Source: Isosphaera sp. (GTDB lineage: Bacteria; Planctomycetota; Phycisphaerae; Phycisphaerales; UBA1924). Taken from it: a stretch of DNA of 64,000 nt. The translations under genes and the position numbers were made by a program. Below, in pieces: positions 9,379-18,904 of the stretch. Position 1 is the stretch's first letter; every line of letters begins with the position of its first letter. Location of the stretch: assembly GCA_013822085.1 (NCBI GenBank), contig PNJV01000004.1, positions 33,987-97,986 of the forward strand, read 5' to 3'. The notes below the pieces were generated by a model that saw nothing but the letters and a program-made list of their open reading frames with translations, did no database searches and was not told the origin of the DNA.

Positions 9379-10089
9379 TCACCGCCGGCCGCGGGCCTTG
9401 GTCCGGGTCCCGGCCGCGAGCGGCTCGGCCGCCGCCTGCTCGGGCTTCTCCGCCTCGTAGAGCCCCTTGAAGATGTAGCACTTGACGCCGATCGCCCCGT
9501 AGGACATGAACGCCTCGGCCACGCCGTAGTCGATGTTGGCCTGGAGCGTGCTCAGGGGCAGCGACCCCTGGCGAACGTCCAGTGTCCGGCTCATCTCGGC
9601 ACCGCCCAGTCGGCCGGCCAGGATGATCCACACGCCCTTGGCCCCGGCGGCCATGACCGCCTCGGCCTTCATCTTGATCGCCCGGCGGAAGGCCACGCGC
9701 TTGCGCAGCTGCTCGGCCACGCTCTCGGCGACCAGGTTCGCGTCCAGGTCCGGGCTCTTGACCTCCATGATGGAGATCGAGACCTTGCGCCCGGTCATGT
9801 ACTGGAGCTCCTCGGTGATCCGCTCCACCTCGGCGCCCTTGGGCCCGATCACCAGCCCGGGACGCGCCGAGCGGATGATCACCTTGAGCTCCTCGCGCGT
9901 GCGCTCGATGTGCACGTCGCTCACCGCCGCGTACGGCGGCTTGCGGTTGAGCCGCTTGTCGATGAACTGGCGGATCTTGTAGTCCTCCACCAGCAGCTCG
10001 CCGAACAGCGCCTTGGGCGCGTACCAGCGCGAGCGGTGCGGCTCGGTGATGCCAACCCGAAGTCCGTATGGATGCGTCTTCTGTCCCAT
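9379..10089 (-). CDS. rpsC: 30S ribosomal protein S3
   Basis: MGQKTHPYGLRVGITEPHRSRWYAPKALFGELLVEDYKIRQFIDKRL. Confidence 0.97.
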   Translation of the reverse strand: MGQKTHPYGLRVGITEPHRSRWYAPKALFGELLVEDYKIRQFIDKRLNRKPPYAAVSDVHIERTREELKVIIRSARPGLVIGPKGAEVERITEELQYMTGRKVSISIMEVKSPDLDANLVAESVAEQLRKRVAFRRAIKMKAEAVMAAGAKGVWIILAGRLGGAEMSRTLDVRQGSLPLSTLQANIDYGVAEAFMSYGAIGVKCYIFKGLYEAEKPEQAAAEPLAAGTRTKARGRR

Positions 10090-10186
10090 GCTTGCTCCGA
10101 GTCCCGTTCAACCCATCGACGCCGGCCCGCTGACCAAATCCCCCCGCCTTTACCCCCGCCAGCACCTCACGCCGCCGAGCGGCCCG

Positions 10187-10768
10187 TCACCGGCGACGGC
10201 CCCCGCCGGCCTTTTCCTCAAGGCTGATGCGGATGTGGGCCATGCGCTTGAGGATCCGGTGGGCCCGGCCGCGGTCCTTCTGATGGAACCGCTTCATGCG
10301 CGGGCCGTCGTCCACGCGGCTCTGGCTGACCACCAGCGCGTTCTCGTCGGCGTTGGCCTGCTGGGCGTCGGCCGCGGCTGCGCGCAGGGCCTTGCGGACC
10401 TCCACCGCCGCACGCTTGATGTTGAACCGCAGGAGCGTGTCGGCCTCCACCAGGTTCTTGCCGCGGATCAGGTCCACCAGCAGCTTGGCCTTGCGGGGCG
10501 AGCCGCGCGAGAACCGGTACACGCTCTCGAAGCGCGCGATCCGCGAGACCTCAACGCCCAGCGCCGCAGCCAGGTTGCGGATGTCCTCGCTCTTGCACCG
10601 CGGGTGATCGCGGTCGCCCATCCAGTTGCGGACCGCCGACTCGGCGTCCTGCCGGGAGAGGCCCGTCCGCGCCACCGCGTCGGCCAGACGCTCGACGCTC
10701 ACGCCCTTCTCTTGGGCCGCTGTGATCAGATTCTTGCCGTGGATCCGCACTGTGCACCTCTCCGACAT
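10187..10768 (-). CDS. rplV: 50S ribosomal protein L22 with ~80-aa N-terminal HTH-like extension
   Basis: C-terminal L22 core RFSRGSPRKAKLLVDLIRGKNLVEADTLL...RAHRILKRMAHIRISLEE; N-terminal ITAAQEKGVSVERLADAVARTGLSRQDAESAVRNWMGDRDHPRCKSEDIRNLAAALGVEVSRI. Confidence 0.93.
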   Translation of the reverse strand: MSERCTVRIHGKNLITAAQEKGVSVERLADAVARTGLSRQDAESAVRNWMGDRDHPRCKSEDIRNLAAALGVEVSRIARFESVYRFSRGSPRKAKLLVDLIRGKNLVEADTLLRFNIKRAAVEVRKALRAAAADAQQANADENALVVSQSRVDDGPRMKRFHQKDRGRAHRILKRMAHIRISLEEKAGGGRRR

Positions 10769-10817
10769 TGGTCAACCCACCCGCCCGCGACCCGTCCCGT
10801 CCACACACGCCGCTCAG

Positions 10818-11189
10818 TCACGCCACCCGTACACGCCGCCGCCGCCACCCCCAACCCCTTGCTCCTCCTGGGGAGGCATCATCACTTCTTGACCGGGCCG
10901 CGGCCTTCTGGCCATCGGAGATGCCTTCCTTCTTGTTCGTGTGCCCGCGGAAGGTGCGGGTCGGGCTGAACTCGCCCAGCTTGTGCCCCACCATGTCCTC
11001 GGTCACGAACACGTCCAGGAACTGCCTGCCGTTGTGCACCTTGAACGAGTGCCCGACGAACTCCGGCACGATGGTGCAGGCGCGCTTCCAGGTCTTGATG
11101 GCTTCCTTCTTGCCCGTCTGGTTGAGGCGCTCCACCCGGCGGTAGAGCCGCTCGTCCACGTACGGTCCCTTCTTCAAGCTCCGGCTCAT
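10818..11189 (-). CDS. rpsS: 30S ribosomal protein S19
   Basis: [56 protein letters not shown]. Confidence 0.97.
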   Translation of the reverse strand: MSRSLKKGPYVDERLYRRVERLNQTGKKEAIKTWKRACTIVPEFVGHSFKVHNGRQFLDVFVTEDMVGHKLGEFSPTRTFRGHTNKKEGISDGQKAAARSRSDDASPGGARGWGWRRRRVRVA

Positions 11190-11269
11190 GCGTTGCCCTT
11201 CCTGTGCTCGTCTGCCCTGGCCCGTCCCGGCTTGCCCGTACTTGCTGTGACTGACCGCCCGTCACTGGC

Positions 11270-12130
11270 TCACTTGCTGACCACGCCGTAGCGCGTGCTC
11301 ACGCGGCGGCGGATGATCAGCTTGGTCGAGTGCTTCTTCTTGTCGCGTGTGCGTCCGCCCTTGGCCAGAACGCCCGACGGCGAGACCGGCGGGCGGTTGC
11401 CCTTGCTGCGGCCCGAGCCGCCGCCCAGCGGGTGGGCGTTGTGGCTCTTGGCCACGCCGCGGGTGATCGGCCGCCGGCCCAGGTGCCGGGTCTTGCCGGC
11501 CTTGCCCAGGCGCACGTTCTGGTGATCGGCGTTGCCGACCTCGCCGATGGTCGCTCGGCAATCGATGTGCACCATGCGCTGCTCGCCCGAGGGCAGCAGC
11601 AGCGTGGCGTACCGCCCCTCCTTGTTGAGCAGGCGGGCGTACATCCCGGCCGACCGGCACAGCTGGCCGCCCTTGCCGGGGACCATCTCCACCACGTGCA
11701 CGGCCAGGCCCGTGGGGATGTGCCGCAGCGGCATGGAGTTGCCCACGTCGGGGTCCAGGTTGCCGCTGTCGCCCGAGCGCACCGTGTCGCCGGGCTTGAG
11801 GCCCAGCGGGGCGATGATGTACCGCTTGACGTTGTCCGGGTAGCGCACCAGCGCGATGTGGCAGGTGCGGTTGGGGTCGTACTCGATGCCGACGACGGTG
11901 CCGGGCTGGCCGTCGCGGTCGTAGCGCTTGAAGTCGATCACGCGGTAGCGCCGCTTGGCGCCGCCGCCGCGGCCGCGCACCGTGATCTTGCCCGAGTGGT
12001 TCCGGCCGCCGGACTTGGGCAGCGGCCTCAGGAGCGACTTCTCGGGCTTGGACTTGGTCACCTCCGCGTGGAGGTTCACCGACGCGAAGCGTCGCCCGGC
12101 GCTGGTCTTGTTGTAGATCCTGATCGGCAT
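11270..12130 (-). CDS. rplB: 50S ribosomal protein L2
   Basis: MPIRIYNKTSAGRRFASVNL...GRNHSGKITVRGRGGGAKRRYRVIDF. Confidence 0.98.
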   Translation of the reverse strand: MPIRIYNKTSAGRRFASVNLHAEVTKSKPEKSLLRPLPKSGGRNHSGKITVRGRGGGAKRRYRVIDFKRYDRDGQPGTVVGIEYDPNRTCHIALVRYPDNVKRYIIAPLGLKPGDTVRSGDSGNLDPDVGNSMPLRHIPTGLAVHVVEMVPGKGGQLCRSAGMYARLLNKEGRYATLLLPSGEQRMVHIDCRATIGEVGNADHQNVRLGKAGKTRHLGRRPITRGVAKSHNAHPLGGGSGRSKGNRPPVSPSGVLAKGGRTRDKKKHSTKLIIRRRVSTRYGVVSK

Positions 12131-12200
12131 GTGTCACCCGTTGGTGTGCGTTGCGTATCCCGTGCCCGCCGGCCGGCCCGAGCCGGCCCCGGCCCGCGCC

Positions 12201-12506
12201 TCAGAGCAGATCGATCGCCTCGCCGTCGCGCAGCCGCACGGTGGCGTGCTTGCTGATCTTGCCCGTCACCAGGCCGTAGCGGTACTGGCGGTCGCGCGCC
12301 TTGCGCACCCGCGTGTTGACCTTCTCCACGTGCACCCGGTAGAGCGACTCGACGGCCGCCTTGATGTCCCGCTTGGTGGCGCGAACGTCCACCTCGAAGG
12401 TGTACCGCCCGTGGTCGCTCGAGCCGAGCGAGCTCTTCTCGGTCAGCACCGGGCGCTTGATCACGTAGCTCAGGTCGTTCTCGGTGATGTCCTTGGCGTG
12501 ACCCAT
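12201..12506 (-). CDS. rplW: 50S ribosomal protein L23
   Basis: VIKRPVLTEKSSLGSSDHGRYTFEVDVRATKRDIKAAVESLYRVHVEKVNT. Confidence 0.96.
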   Translation of the reverse strand: MGHAKDITENDLSYVIKRPVLTEKSSLGSSDHGRYTFEVDVRATKRDIKAAVESLYRVHVEKVNTRVRKARDRQYRYGLVTGKISKHATVRLRDGEAIDLL

Positions 12507-12509
12507 GGC

Positions 12510-13205
12510 TCAGGCCTCCGTCCCCGCGGCCGCCGGCGCCGCGCCCAGGGGGTTGATCTTGGCGTCCTTGCCCGTCTGCGAGCTGGGGCCGGCAAGCCAC
12601 GACTCCAGCTCGCCCCGGTCGATCACCAGGTACCGGTGGTTGAGCAGGTCGAAGGCGTTGAGCGAGTCGGGCTTGGTCAGCGTGACGCCCTCGACGTTGC
12701 GCGCCGCAAGGCGCAGGTTCGTCTGCTCCACGGGCGCGGCCACGAGCGTCTTGGTCTCGGCACGCACGGCCCGGAGCAGCGCGACCAGGTCGCGCGTCTT
12801 GGGCTGGCCCAGCTCCAGGCGGTCGATGACGCGCACCTCGTTGTCGATCAGCTTGGCAAGGAGCGCGTTGCGGTTGGCCTTGCGCCGCATCTTCTTGGGC
12901 ATGTCCTTGCGGTAGTCCTCGCGGACGCGCTTCTTGCTGTGGCCGTGACCGCCGCCCTTCATCAGGTTGACCTTGCGGTCGCCGTGACGGGCGTTGCCGG
13001 TGCCCTTCTGCTTGTAGAGCTTCTTGGTCGAGCCCTCGACCTGGGCCCGGTTGCGGGTCCGGGCCGAGCCCTGACGCAGGTTGGCGTGGTAGCGCACGTA
13101 CGCCTGCTTGAGCAGCGCGTAGTTGAGCTCGCCGCCGAGCGTCGCTTCGTTGATGTCCAGGGTCCCGACCTGCGAGCCCTGGGTGTTATACACGGGGACC
13201 TGCAT
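12510..13205 (-). CDS. rplD: 50S ribosomal protein L4
   Basis: MQVPVYNTQGSQVGTLDINEATLGGELN...STKKLYKQKGTGNARHGDRK. Confidence 0.97.
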   Translation of the reverse strand: MQVPVYNTQGSQVGTLDINEATLGGELNYALLKQAYVRYHANLRQGSARTRNRAQVEGSTKKLYKQKGTGNARHGDRKVNLMKGGGHGHSKKRVREDYRKDMPKKMRRKANRNALLAKLIDNEVRVIDRLELGQPKTRDLVALLRAVRAETKTLVAAPVEQTNLRLAARNVEGVTLTKPDSLNAFDLLNHRYLVIDRGELESWLAGPSSQTGKDAKINPLGAAPAAAGTEA

Positions 13206-13258
13206 GCGTCACCTCGCGTCTGCGCCTCACGGGGGCCCTGGGGGCACCCGCACGTTGT

Positions 13259-13466
13259 GCCGCGACGCTGATGACGTCGCGGCTCACTCGCTCTGCCTAT
13301 CCGCCGACCCCCGTCACAGATGGGGGCCGAGGGAATCGACTCGGCACGCTCCGGCCATCGCTGCTGGGCGATGACCGGGATCTTCTTGTCGTGCCCGGCG
13401 GTTGTGTCCGGCAGCCCTGGCTGCCTCGCACCCTGCCGAGCCCGTGGGCCTCTCATCAGGGAGGCC
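13259..13466 (-). ncRNA. Candidate structured 5' leader RNA upstream of rplD (several hairpins, two with complementary loops)
   Basis: Perfect inverted repeats at 13259-13283, 13356-13373, 13410-13425 and 13447-13466; loops 13268-13274 (CTGATGA) and 13453-13459 (TCATCAG) are exact reverse complements. Confidence 0.55.
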
Positions 13467-13509
13467 TCCGGCGTTCCTTTCGCCCGGCACCCTTGCGAGC
13501 ACCGGACAC

Positions 13510-13549
13510 CATCCACCCATCCACCCATCCACCCATCCACCCATCCACC
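13510..13549. repeat. Octanucleotide tandem repeat CATCCACC x5 in the rplC-rplD spacer
   Basis: Read directly; followed by a further partial unit to 13557. Confidence 0.97.
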
Positions 13550-13672
13550 ATCCACCCGCCACCTATCCCTCACCCACCAACCCATCCACTTACGCCCCAC
13601 CGGCCACCCGCACGTTTCCCTCACCGATGATCAACCCGTCACGACCCCCGTGCCACTGAGCCAACGTGTCAC

Positions 13673-14362
13673 TCAGCCAGCCTTGGCAGCGACCTTCTTG
13701 GCCTTGGGCTTGTAGAGCCGCACCGACGGGCGGATCTCGACGGTGCCGCGCGCCGGCCCGGGGACGGGACCCTTGACCAGGATCAGCCCCTTCTCGGCGT
13801 CGATGCGCACCACGTCCAGGCTGCGCACGGTCACGCGCTCGTTGCCCATGTGCCCGGCCATGCGCTTGCCCTTCTTGAGGCCGCCGCCAAAGCCGCGGTT
13901 GGACGCCAGCGAGCCGATCGACCCCGGCGAGCGGTGCTTGCGCTCGGTGCCGTGGCTGGCAAAGAGGCCCTTGAAGTTGTGCCGCTTCATGGTGCCCTGG
14001 AAGCCCTTGCCCTTGCTCGTGCCGATCACGTCCACAAAGAGCACGCCCTCGAGGTCCTTGACGGTCAGCACCTGGCCGAGCGAGAACTTGGCCACGTCGG
14101 CGGCCACGACACGAAACTCGCGGTGGTGACGCTTGGGCGTGGTGCCGGCCTTGGCGTCGTGCGCCATCACCGGGATCGTCGACCGCCGCGGCTTGACGTC
14201 GCCAAAGCCGATCTGCACCGCGGTGTAGCCGTCCTTGTCGGCGGTCCGCACCTGCGTGACCACGCACGGCCCGGCCTGGATCACGGTCACCGGCAGGCTC
14301 ACACCCTCCGCGTTGTACACGCGGGTCATGCCCAGCTTGGTCCCGAGGAGAGTCGTTGCCAT
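13673..14362 (-). CDS. rplC: 50S ribosomal protein L3
   Basis: MATTLLGTKLGMTRVYNAEGVSLPVTVIQAGPCVVTQVRT. Confidence 0.97.
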   Translation of the reverse strand: MATTLLGTKLGMTRVYNAEGVSLPVTVIQAGPCVVTQVRTADKDGYTAVQIGFGDVKPRRSTIPVMAHDAKAGTTPKRHHREFRVVAADVAKFSLGQVLTVKDLEGVLFVDVIGTSKGKGFQGTMKRHNFKGLFASHGTERKHRSPGSIGSLASNRGFGGGLKKGKRMAGHMGNERVTVRSLDVVRIDAEKGLILVKGPVPGPARGTVEIRPSVRLYKPKAKKVAAKAG

Positions 14363-14521
14363 AGGTCACCTGCCCGATGCCGCCCGCACGCCCACGCTTA
14401 CACCCTCGCCCCCAGCCATCACCCGTCACACCAACCCACCCCCGCCCGTCACGCCCCGACCGCACCAAACACACGGGGCCGACGCGAGAGAGTCCCGCAC
14501 CGGCCCCACTCGCACGCCCCG

Positions 14522-14830
14522 TTATGCCTTGATCTTGATGAAGACACCCGCCGGCACCACCAGCCGATTCAGAGCCTCGACCGTCCGCGCGTTGGGCTCG
14601 ATGATATCGATAATGCGCTTGTGGGTGCGGATCTCGAACTGTTCGCGCGACTTCTTGTCGATGAAGGGCGAGCGCAGCACCGTGTAGCGCTCGATGCGCG
14701 TCGGCAGCGGCACCGGGCCGCTCACACGGGCGTTGGTTCGCTTGGCGCTGTCGACGATCTCACCGGCCGACTGGTCCAGGGCCAGGTGGTCGTACGCCTC
14801 CATCCGAATTCGAATCCGTCCGCCCGTCAT
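14522..14830 (-). CDS. rpsJ: 30S ribosomal protein S10
   Basis: [68 protein letters not shown]. Confidence 0.97.
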   Translation of the reverse strand: MTGGRIRIRMEAYDHLALDQSAGEIVDSAKRTNARVSGPVPLPTRIERYTVLRSPFIDKKSREQFEIRTHKRIIDIIEPNARTVEALNRLVVPAGVFIKIKA

Positions 14831-15111
14831 GCGTGAGTCCTGATCTTTCTGGTGCCCGCCGACATTGGCCCGTGCTGACCGCGACTTGCCGTACGCTCGC
14901 CCTGCCCGAACTGCCCGCAACGCCCGCCGTGACGGCTCGAACGCCGACGGCACGCCCCTCGGGACGCTCCGAGCGTCGCCGCTCCACTGCCCGACGGTCC
15001 GTTGCCGGGAAGACGGTGCCCCACGCCTCAGCCGACGCCCGCCCAACGTCCGATGGGCGACCACGCCGACACGAGCGCACCGAGTGGTTGCCCACCCAGC
15101 ACAGGGTCAGG

Positions 15112-15139
15112 ATGATACAGCCCTCTTCACGCAAGTCAA
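15112..15139 (-). promoter_or_regulatory. Candidate sigma70 promoter for the S10 operon: TTGACT-N16-TATCAT
   Basis: Minus strand TTGACTTGCGTGAAGAGGGCTGTATCAT; 5/6 match at each hexamer; about 280 bp upstream of rpsJ. Confidence 0.55.
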
Positions 15140-15359
15140 ACACTCCGCCACAGAGCCACGCCAGCCCACTCAATCCTCCACCCCCCCTTGCGACACCTCG
15201 TACCATTCCTTCTGCACCCGCTACCGGGCAGCGCGCCGGCCAATCGGTCACCTCTGCCCCCCTACCCCCCGCACCCCGCACCCCCGCACCTGCCGCGCAC
15301 CCTGCGCCCCCCAGCCCGGGCTCCGACGCCGCACCGCTCACGCAGGAAACCACCACCCA

Positions 15360-16862
15360 ATGCCCGCGTTCATGGCCAGTGTCTTTGCCCTTGCGGTCTG
15401 GGTTACTCGGCTCGTGGCCCCGGCCGCGGCGCCAGCCCTGCCCGCTGCAGGACCACCCCATGCCGCAGCACCCGCTGCGATCACCGTCTCGGACCTGTAC
15501 CAGTTCACGCCCCCCGCGGGGGCGCGGGTCTCACCCCTGCCCGCGTCACCATCGGCCCGGCTGGTGACGCTGGAGGATCCCCCAGCCCGCGTCACGCTCC
15601 TGACATCGCCGCGGCAGGACGACGCCCTGACCAGCCCGCGCGCCGTGCAGGGCCTCCTCGACGCCTTCGCTGCTGCCACCCAGGTCCGCACGGCCGACAC
15701 GCGCCAGGTCGTGGCGGCCCAGCTGCGGGTCCTCGTGCGCACCGACGACCTTCACGCGCCCGGCGTGGGCGTCCCCGGCTCGCGCGCGGTCATCGAGTAC
15801 CAGGCCCCCAGCGGGCGCCGCGTGCAGGCCTGGACGGTCTTTACGCCCTACACCGACCTGTTCCTCAACATCGAGCTCGATTGCCCCGCGGACTCGCTCG
15901 AGCGGGCCCTGCCGATCTACGACGCGCTGATCGAGTCGATCAACTTCGACACCGCCGCTGAGGCAGCCCTGGCACGCCAGCGCGCCGTGCTGGCCGGCGA
16001 CGACTTCCTGCGCTCGCTGACCGCCGCGGACCTGCGCACCGCGGCCGACGGCGTCGAGCGCTGGTACCGCCTGTGGACGCCCGCCGAGGCCGCCGGCGCC
16101 GCGACCGGCCGTGGTCCGCGCGGCGCCACCGAGGTTGGCTACCGCTCGGTGCGCGCCTGGGCGGGCCGGGCGTCGGAGCTCTCGGGCCCCGCCGCCGGGT
16201 CGCCCCAGCGGGCGGCGTCGCCCGAGGGCGTGCTGACGCGCGTCGTGACGCGCACGCTCACACCGCTGCCCGGCTCGGCCGCCCCGCGCGTGACCGACAC
16301 CGTCTCGAGCGCCTTTGTCTCGCTGGACAGGGCCCAGGAGACCTGGACCGTCCAGACCGTCGTCACCGACCCCGGCTCGCGCCGCCCCAGCGCCGCGACC
16401 GTCACCGGCCTGCGCCAGGGCGGGACCCTCCAGGTCTCCTCGGCGATCCCCGGCCAGCCCGCGCGCGCCTTTCGGGTCGCTGCGCCCGACGCCGCCGTGC
16501 TCAGCCAGGCCGAGCTGCTCCTGCTGCCGCGCGTCCTCCAGGGCCGCGCGCTCCTGGGCTCGGAGCTGGGCTTCTACGCCTATCAGATCGACGCCGAGTC
16601 GTTCACCCTCCGGCGGGTCGTGCTCGGCCAGCCGAGCCCCGATGGCCCATCCCCCGCCGCCGGCCAGGGCGCCACGCTGGAGCTGGCCACGCGCACGCGC
16701 GACGAGCCCGGCTGGGTCGTCACGCCGCTGGGCCCCGACGGCTGGCCAACCGGCGCGGACCCCTCCTCGGCCCTGCGCGCCACGCCGACGAGCCGCCAGC
16801 AGCTGCTGGACCTGTGGAAACGCCTGGGGTTGCCCACCGGCTCGCCGGCCCAGCCGCGCTGA
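15360..16862 (+). CDS. Secreted hypothetical protein (signal peptide-like N-terminus)
   Basis: Long ORF, MPAFMASVFALAVWVTRLVAPAAA start; codon bias consistent; no family recognised. Confidence 0.75.
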   Translation: MPAFMASVFALAVWVTRLVAPAAAPALPAAGPPHAAAPAAITVSDLYQFTPPAGARVSPLPASPSARLVTLEDPPARVTLLTSPRQDDALTSPRAVQGLLDAFAAATQVRTADTRQVVAAQLRVLVRTDDLHAPGVGVPGSRAVIEYQAPSGRRVQAWTVFTPYTDLFLNIELDCPADSLERALPIYDALIESINFDTAAEAALARQRAVLAGDDFLRSLTAADLRTAADGVERWYRLWTPAEAAGAATGRGPRGATEVGYRSVRAWAGRASELSGPAAGSPQRAASPEGVLTRVVTRTLTPLPGSAAPRVTDTVSSAFVSLDRAQETWTVQTVVTDPGSRRPSAATVTGLRQGGTLQVSSAIPGQPARAFRVAAPDAAVLSQAELLLLPRVLQGRALLGSELGFYAYQIDAESFTLRRVVLGQPSPDGPSPAAGQGATLELATRTRDEPGWVVTPLGPDGWPTGADPSSALRATPTSRQQLLDLWKRLGLPTGSPAQPR

Positions 16863-16903
16863 GCGCCGCCGGCCCCCGGCCCTGGCGTGGTACGCTGCGC
16901 ACG

Positions 16904-17953
16904 ATGGCCACCGAACGCATCGTCTCGCCGCAGGCCACCCCCACCGACGAGCCCGTCAACTGGTCGCTCAGGCCCACGTCCATCGAGCAGTACGTGGGGC
17001 AGGGCGACCTGCTCAACCGCCTGCGCATCGCCATCGAGGCGGCGCGCCACCGCCGCGACCCGCTCGAGCACGTCCTGCTCCACGGCCCGCCGGGGCTGGG
17101 CAAGACCACCCTGGCCCACGTCATCGCCGCGGCCATGGGCACGCGCGTGGTCGTCACGTCGGGGCCGGCCCTGTCCAAGGGCACCGACCTGGTCGCCGCC
17201 CTGACGCGCCTCGACCACGCCGACCTGCTCTTCATCGACGAGATCCACCGCACCCCCGCCGCCGTCGAGGAGTTCGTCTACCCCGCCATGGAAGACTTCC
17301 GCATCGACGTGCCCGTCGATTCCGGCCTCCACGCGCGCACCGTGCAGATCCCGCTCAAGCCCTTCACGCTCATCGGCGCCACCACCCGCGCCGGGCTGGT
17401 CACGGCCCCGATGCGCTCGCGCTTTGGCATCACCCACCACCTGAGCTTCTACACCCCCGACGAGCTGCTCCTGATCCTGCGCCGCTCGGCGGCGCTCCTG
17501 GGCATGGCCGGCGACTCGCCCGCTGCCCTCGACGACGCCCTGCGCGAGATCGCGCGCCGCTCACGCGGCACCCCGCGCATCGCCAACCGCCTGCTGCGCC
17601 GCGTCCGCGACTTTGCCCAGGTCCGCGCCCGCGGCCGCGCCTCGCTGGCCGTCACGCGCGACGCCCTCTCCCTCGAAGGCATCGACGACCTGGGCCTGGA
17701 CCCACTGGACCACCGCTACCTGCGCGTCATCGCCGAGGTCTACTCAGGCGGGCCCGTGGGCCTGGAGACCGTCGCCGCCACGCTCTCGGAGGACCCGGCC
17801 ACGCTCGAGGACCTGGTCGAGCCCTTCCTGCTCCAGCTGGGGCACCTGATGCGCACGCGCCGCGGCCGCATGATCACCAGGGCCGCCGCCGAGCACCTGG
17901 GCCTGCCGGCGCCATCGATCGCTGAGCCCCAGGCCGACGCCGGGCTGTTCTAG
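16904..17953 (+). CDS. ruvB: Holliday junction branch migration DNA helicase RuvB
   Basis: VLLHGPPGLGKTTLAHVIA, LFIDEIHR, GATTRAGLVTAPMRSRFG. Confidence 0.97.
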   Translation: MATERIVSPQATPTDEPVNWSLRPTSIEQYVGQGDLLNRLRIAIEAARHRRDPLEHVLLHGPPGLGKTTLAHVIAAAMGTRVVVTSGPALSKGTDLVAALTRLDHADLLFIDEIHRTPAAVEEFVYPAMEDFRIDVPVDSGLHARTVQIPLKPFTLIGATTRAGLVTAPMRSRFGITHHLSFYTPDELLLILRRSAALLGMAGDSPAALDDALREIARRSRGTPRIANRLLRRVRDFAQVRARGRASLAVTRDALSLEGIDDLGLDPLDHRYLRVIAEVYSGGPVGLETVAATLSEDPATLEDLVEPFLLQLGHLMRTRRGRMITRAAAEHLGLPAPSIAEPQADAGLF

Positions 17954-17980
17954 CGCCTGCCCGACAGGGGGCCGGCCCGA

Positions 17981-18838
17981 TCAGGCGTCGTCGCCGTCGT
18001 CCTCAGCCTTGGCCTTGGCCTTGCGCGAGCGCGGCTTCTTGGCGGGCTTGCCGTTCTCGCCGTCCTTGCCGAAGAGCTCGGTCTCGGAAAAGAGCAGGCA
18101 CGAGCAGCTGACGCAGCGCGTCATCCGCCCGCGCGACACCGACATGACCACCTCGGCCGGCAGCGACATCATGCACGAGCCGCACGAGTACTCGTGGGCG
18201 CGCAGGTCGAGCACCTCCAGGGGCGCCATGGCGTCGTCGCCGTGCCTGCGGATCAGGTCCTCGAGCACGCGCAGCGCGTCGGCGGCGACCTCGGCCGCCA
18301 GGCTCGTTCGCTGGGACTGCAGCTCGCTCAGGCGGTCGCGCACCTCGGCCCGCTTCTCGTCGCGGTCGCGCTGGGCGCGCTCGACGATCGCGGCGCGGTC
18401 GGCCACCGACGCCGTCAGCTCGGCGGCGAGCTTCTCGGCCGAGTCGGTCTTCTCCATGGCCTCGAGCTGCTGCTTCTCCGCGGCGTCCTTGACCCCCTTG
18501 AGGTTGTTCACCTCGTTGAGGAACGCCGTGTACTCCTTGTTCGTCTTGGCCGAGTTCATCTGCTCGCGCAGCACACCCAGCCGGGCCTCGACGCGCTGGG
18601 CCTCCCCCTCGTGCCCCGCCGCCGTGGCCCGCAGCTGCTTGAGCTGCGCCGACGCCGCCGTCAGCTTGGTCTCCAGCTCCGCGTGCAGGCGCCGCTGCTC
18701 CTCCAGGAACCGCTCGGCGGCGTCCACGCGGCTGCGCAGCCCCCGCAGCTGCTGATCCACGCGGAACACACGGAGGAGTTTGGACGTCTCGTTCATCGCA
18801 GCGGTCATCAATCGCAGTGTATCCGCGCAACGCGACAA
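17981..18838 (-). CDS. Coiled-coil protein with C-terminal zinc ribbon (COG1579/DUF164-like)
   Basis: Long coiled coil plus C-x2-C...C-x2-C (YSCGSCMMSLP...RCVSCSCLLF). Confidence 0.85.
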   Translation of the reverse strand: MSRCADTLRLMTAAMNETSKLLRVFRVDQQLRGLRSRVDAAERFLEEQRRLHAELETKLTAASAQLKQLRATAAGHEGEAQRVEARLGVLREQMNSAKTNKEYTAFLNEVNNLKGVKDAAEKQQLEAMEKTDSAEKLAAELTASVADRAAIVERAQRDRDEKRAEVRDRLSELQSQRTSLAAEVAADALRVLEDLIRRHGDDAMAPLEVLDLRAHEYSCGSCMMSLPAEVVMSVSRGRMTRCVSCSCLLFSETELFGKDGENGKPAKKPRSRKAKAKAEDDGDDA

Positions 18839-18904
18839 CTCAACGCCAGCCCGCGCCGCTCGGGCACCGCCGGCAGCGACCGAGCCCCGCCGCCCACCAC
18901 GGCA

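Noticed and set aside
13440-13495. Hammerhead-like CUGAUGAG and CGAAA elements on the minus strand near rplC-rplD
   Set aside because: Order and spacing of CUGAUGA, GAAA and a cleavage NUH do not form the three-way hammerhead junction; the CUGAUGA is better explained as a hairpin loop complementary to the distant UCAUCAG loop
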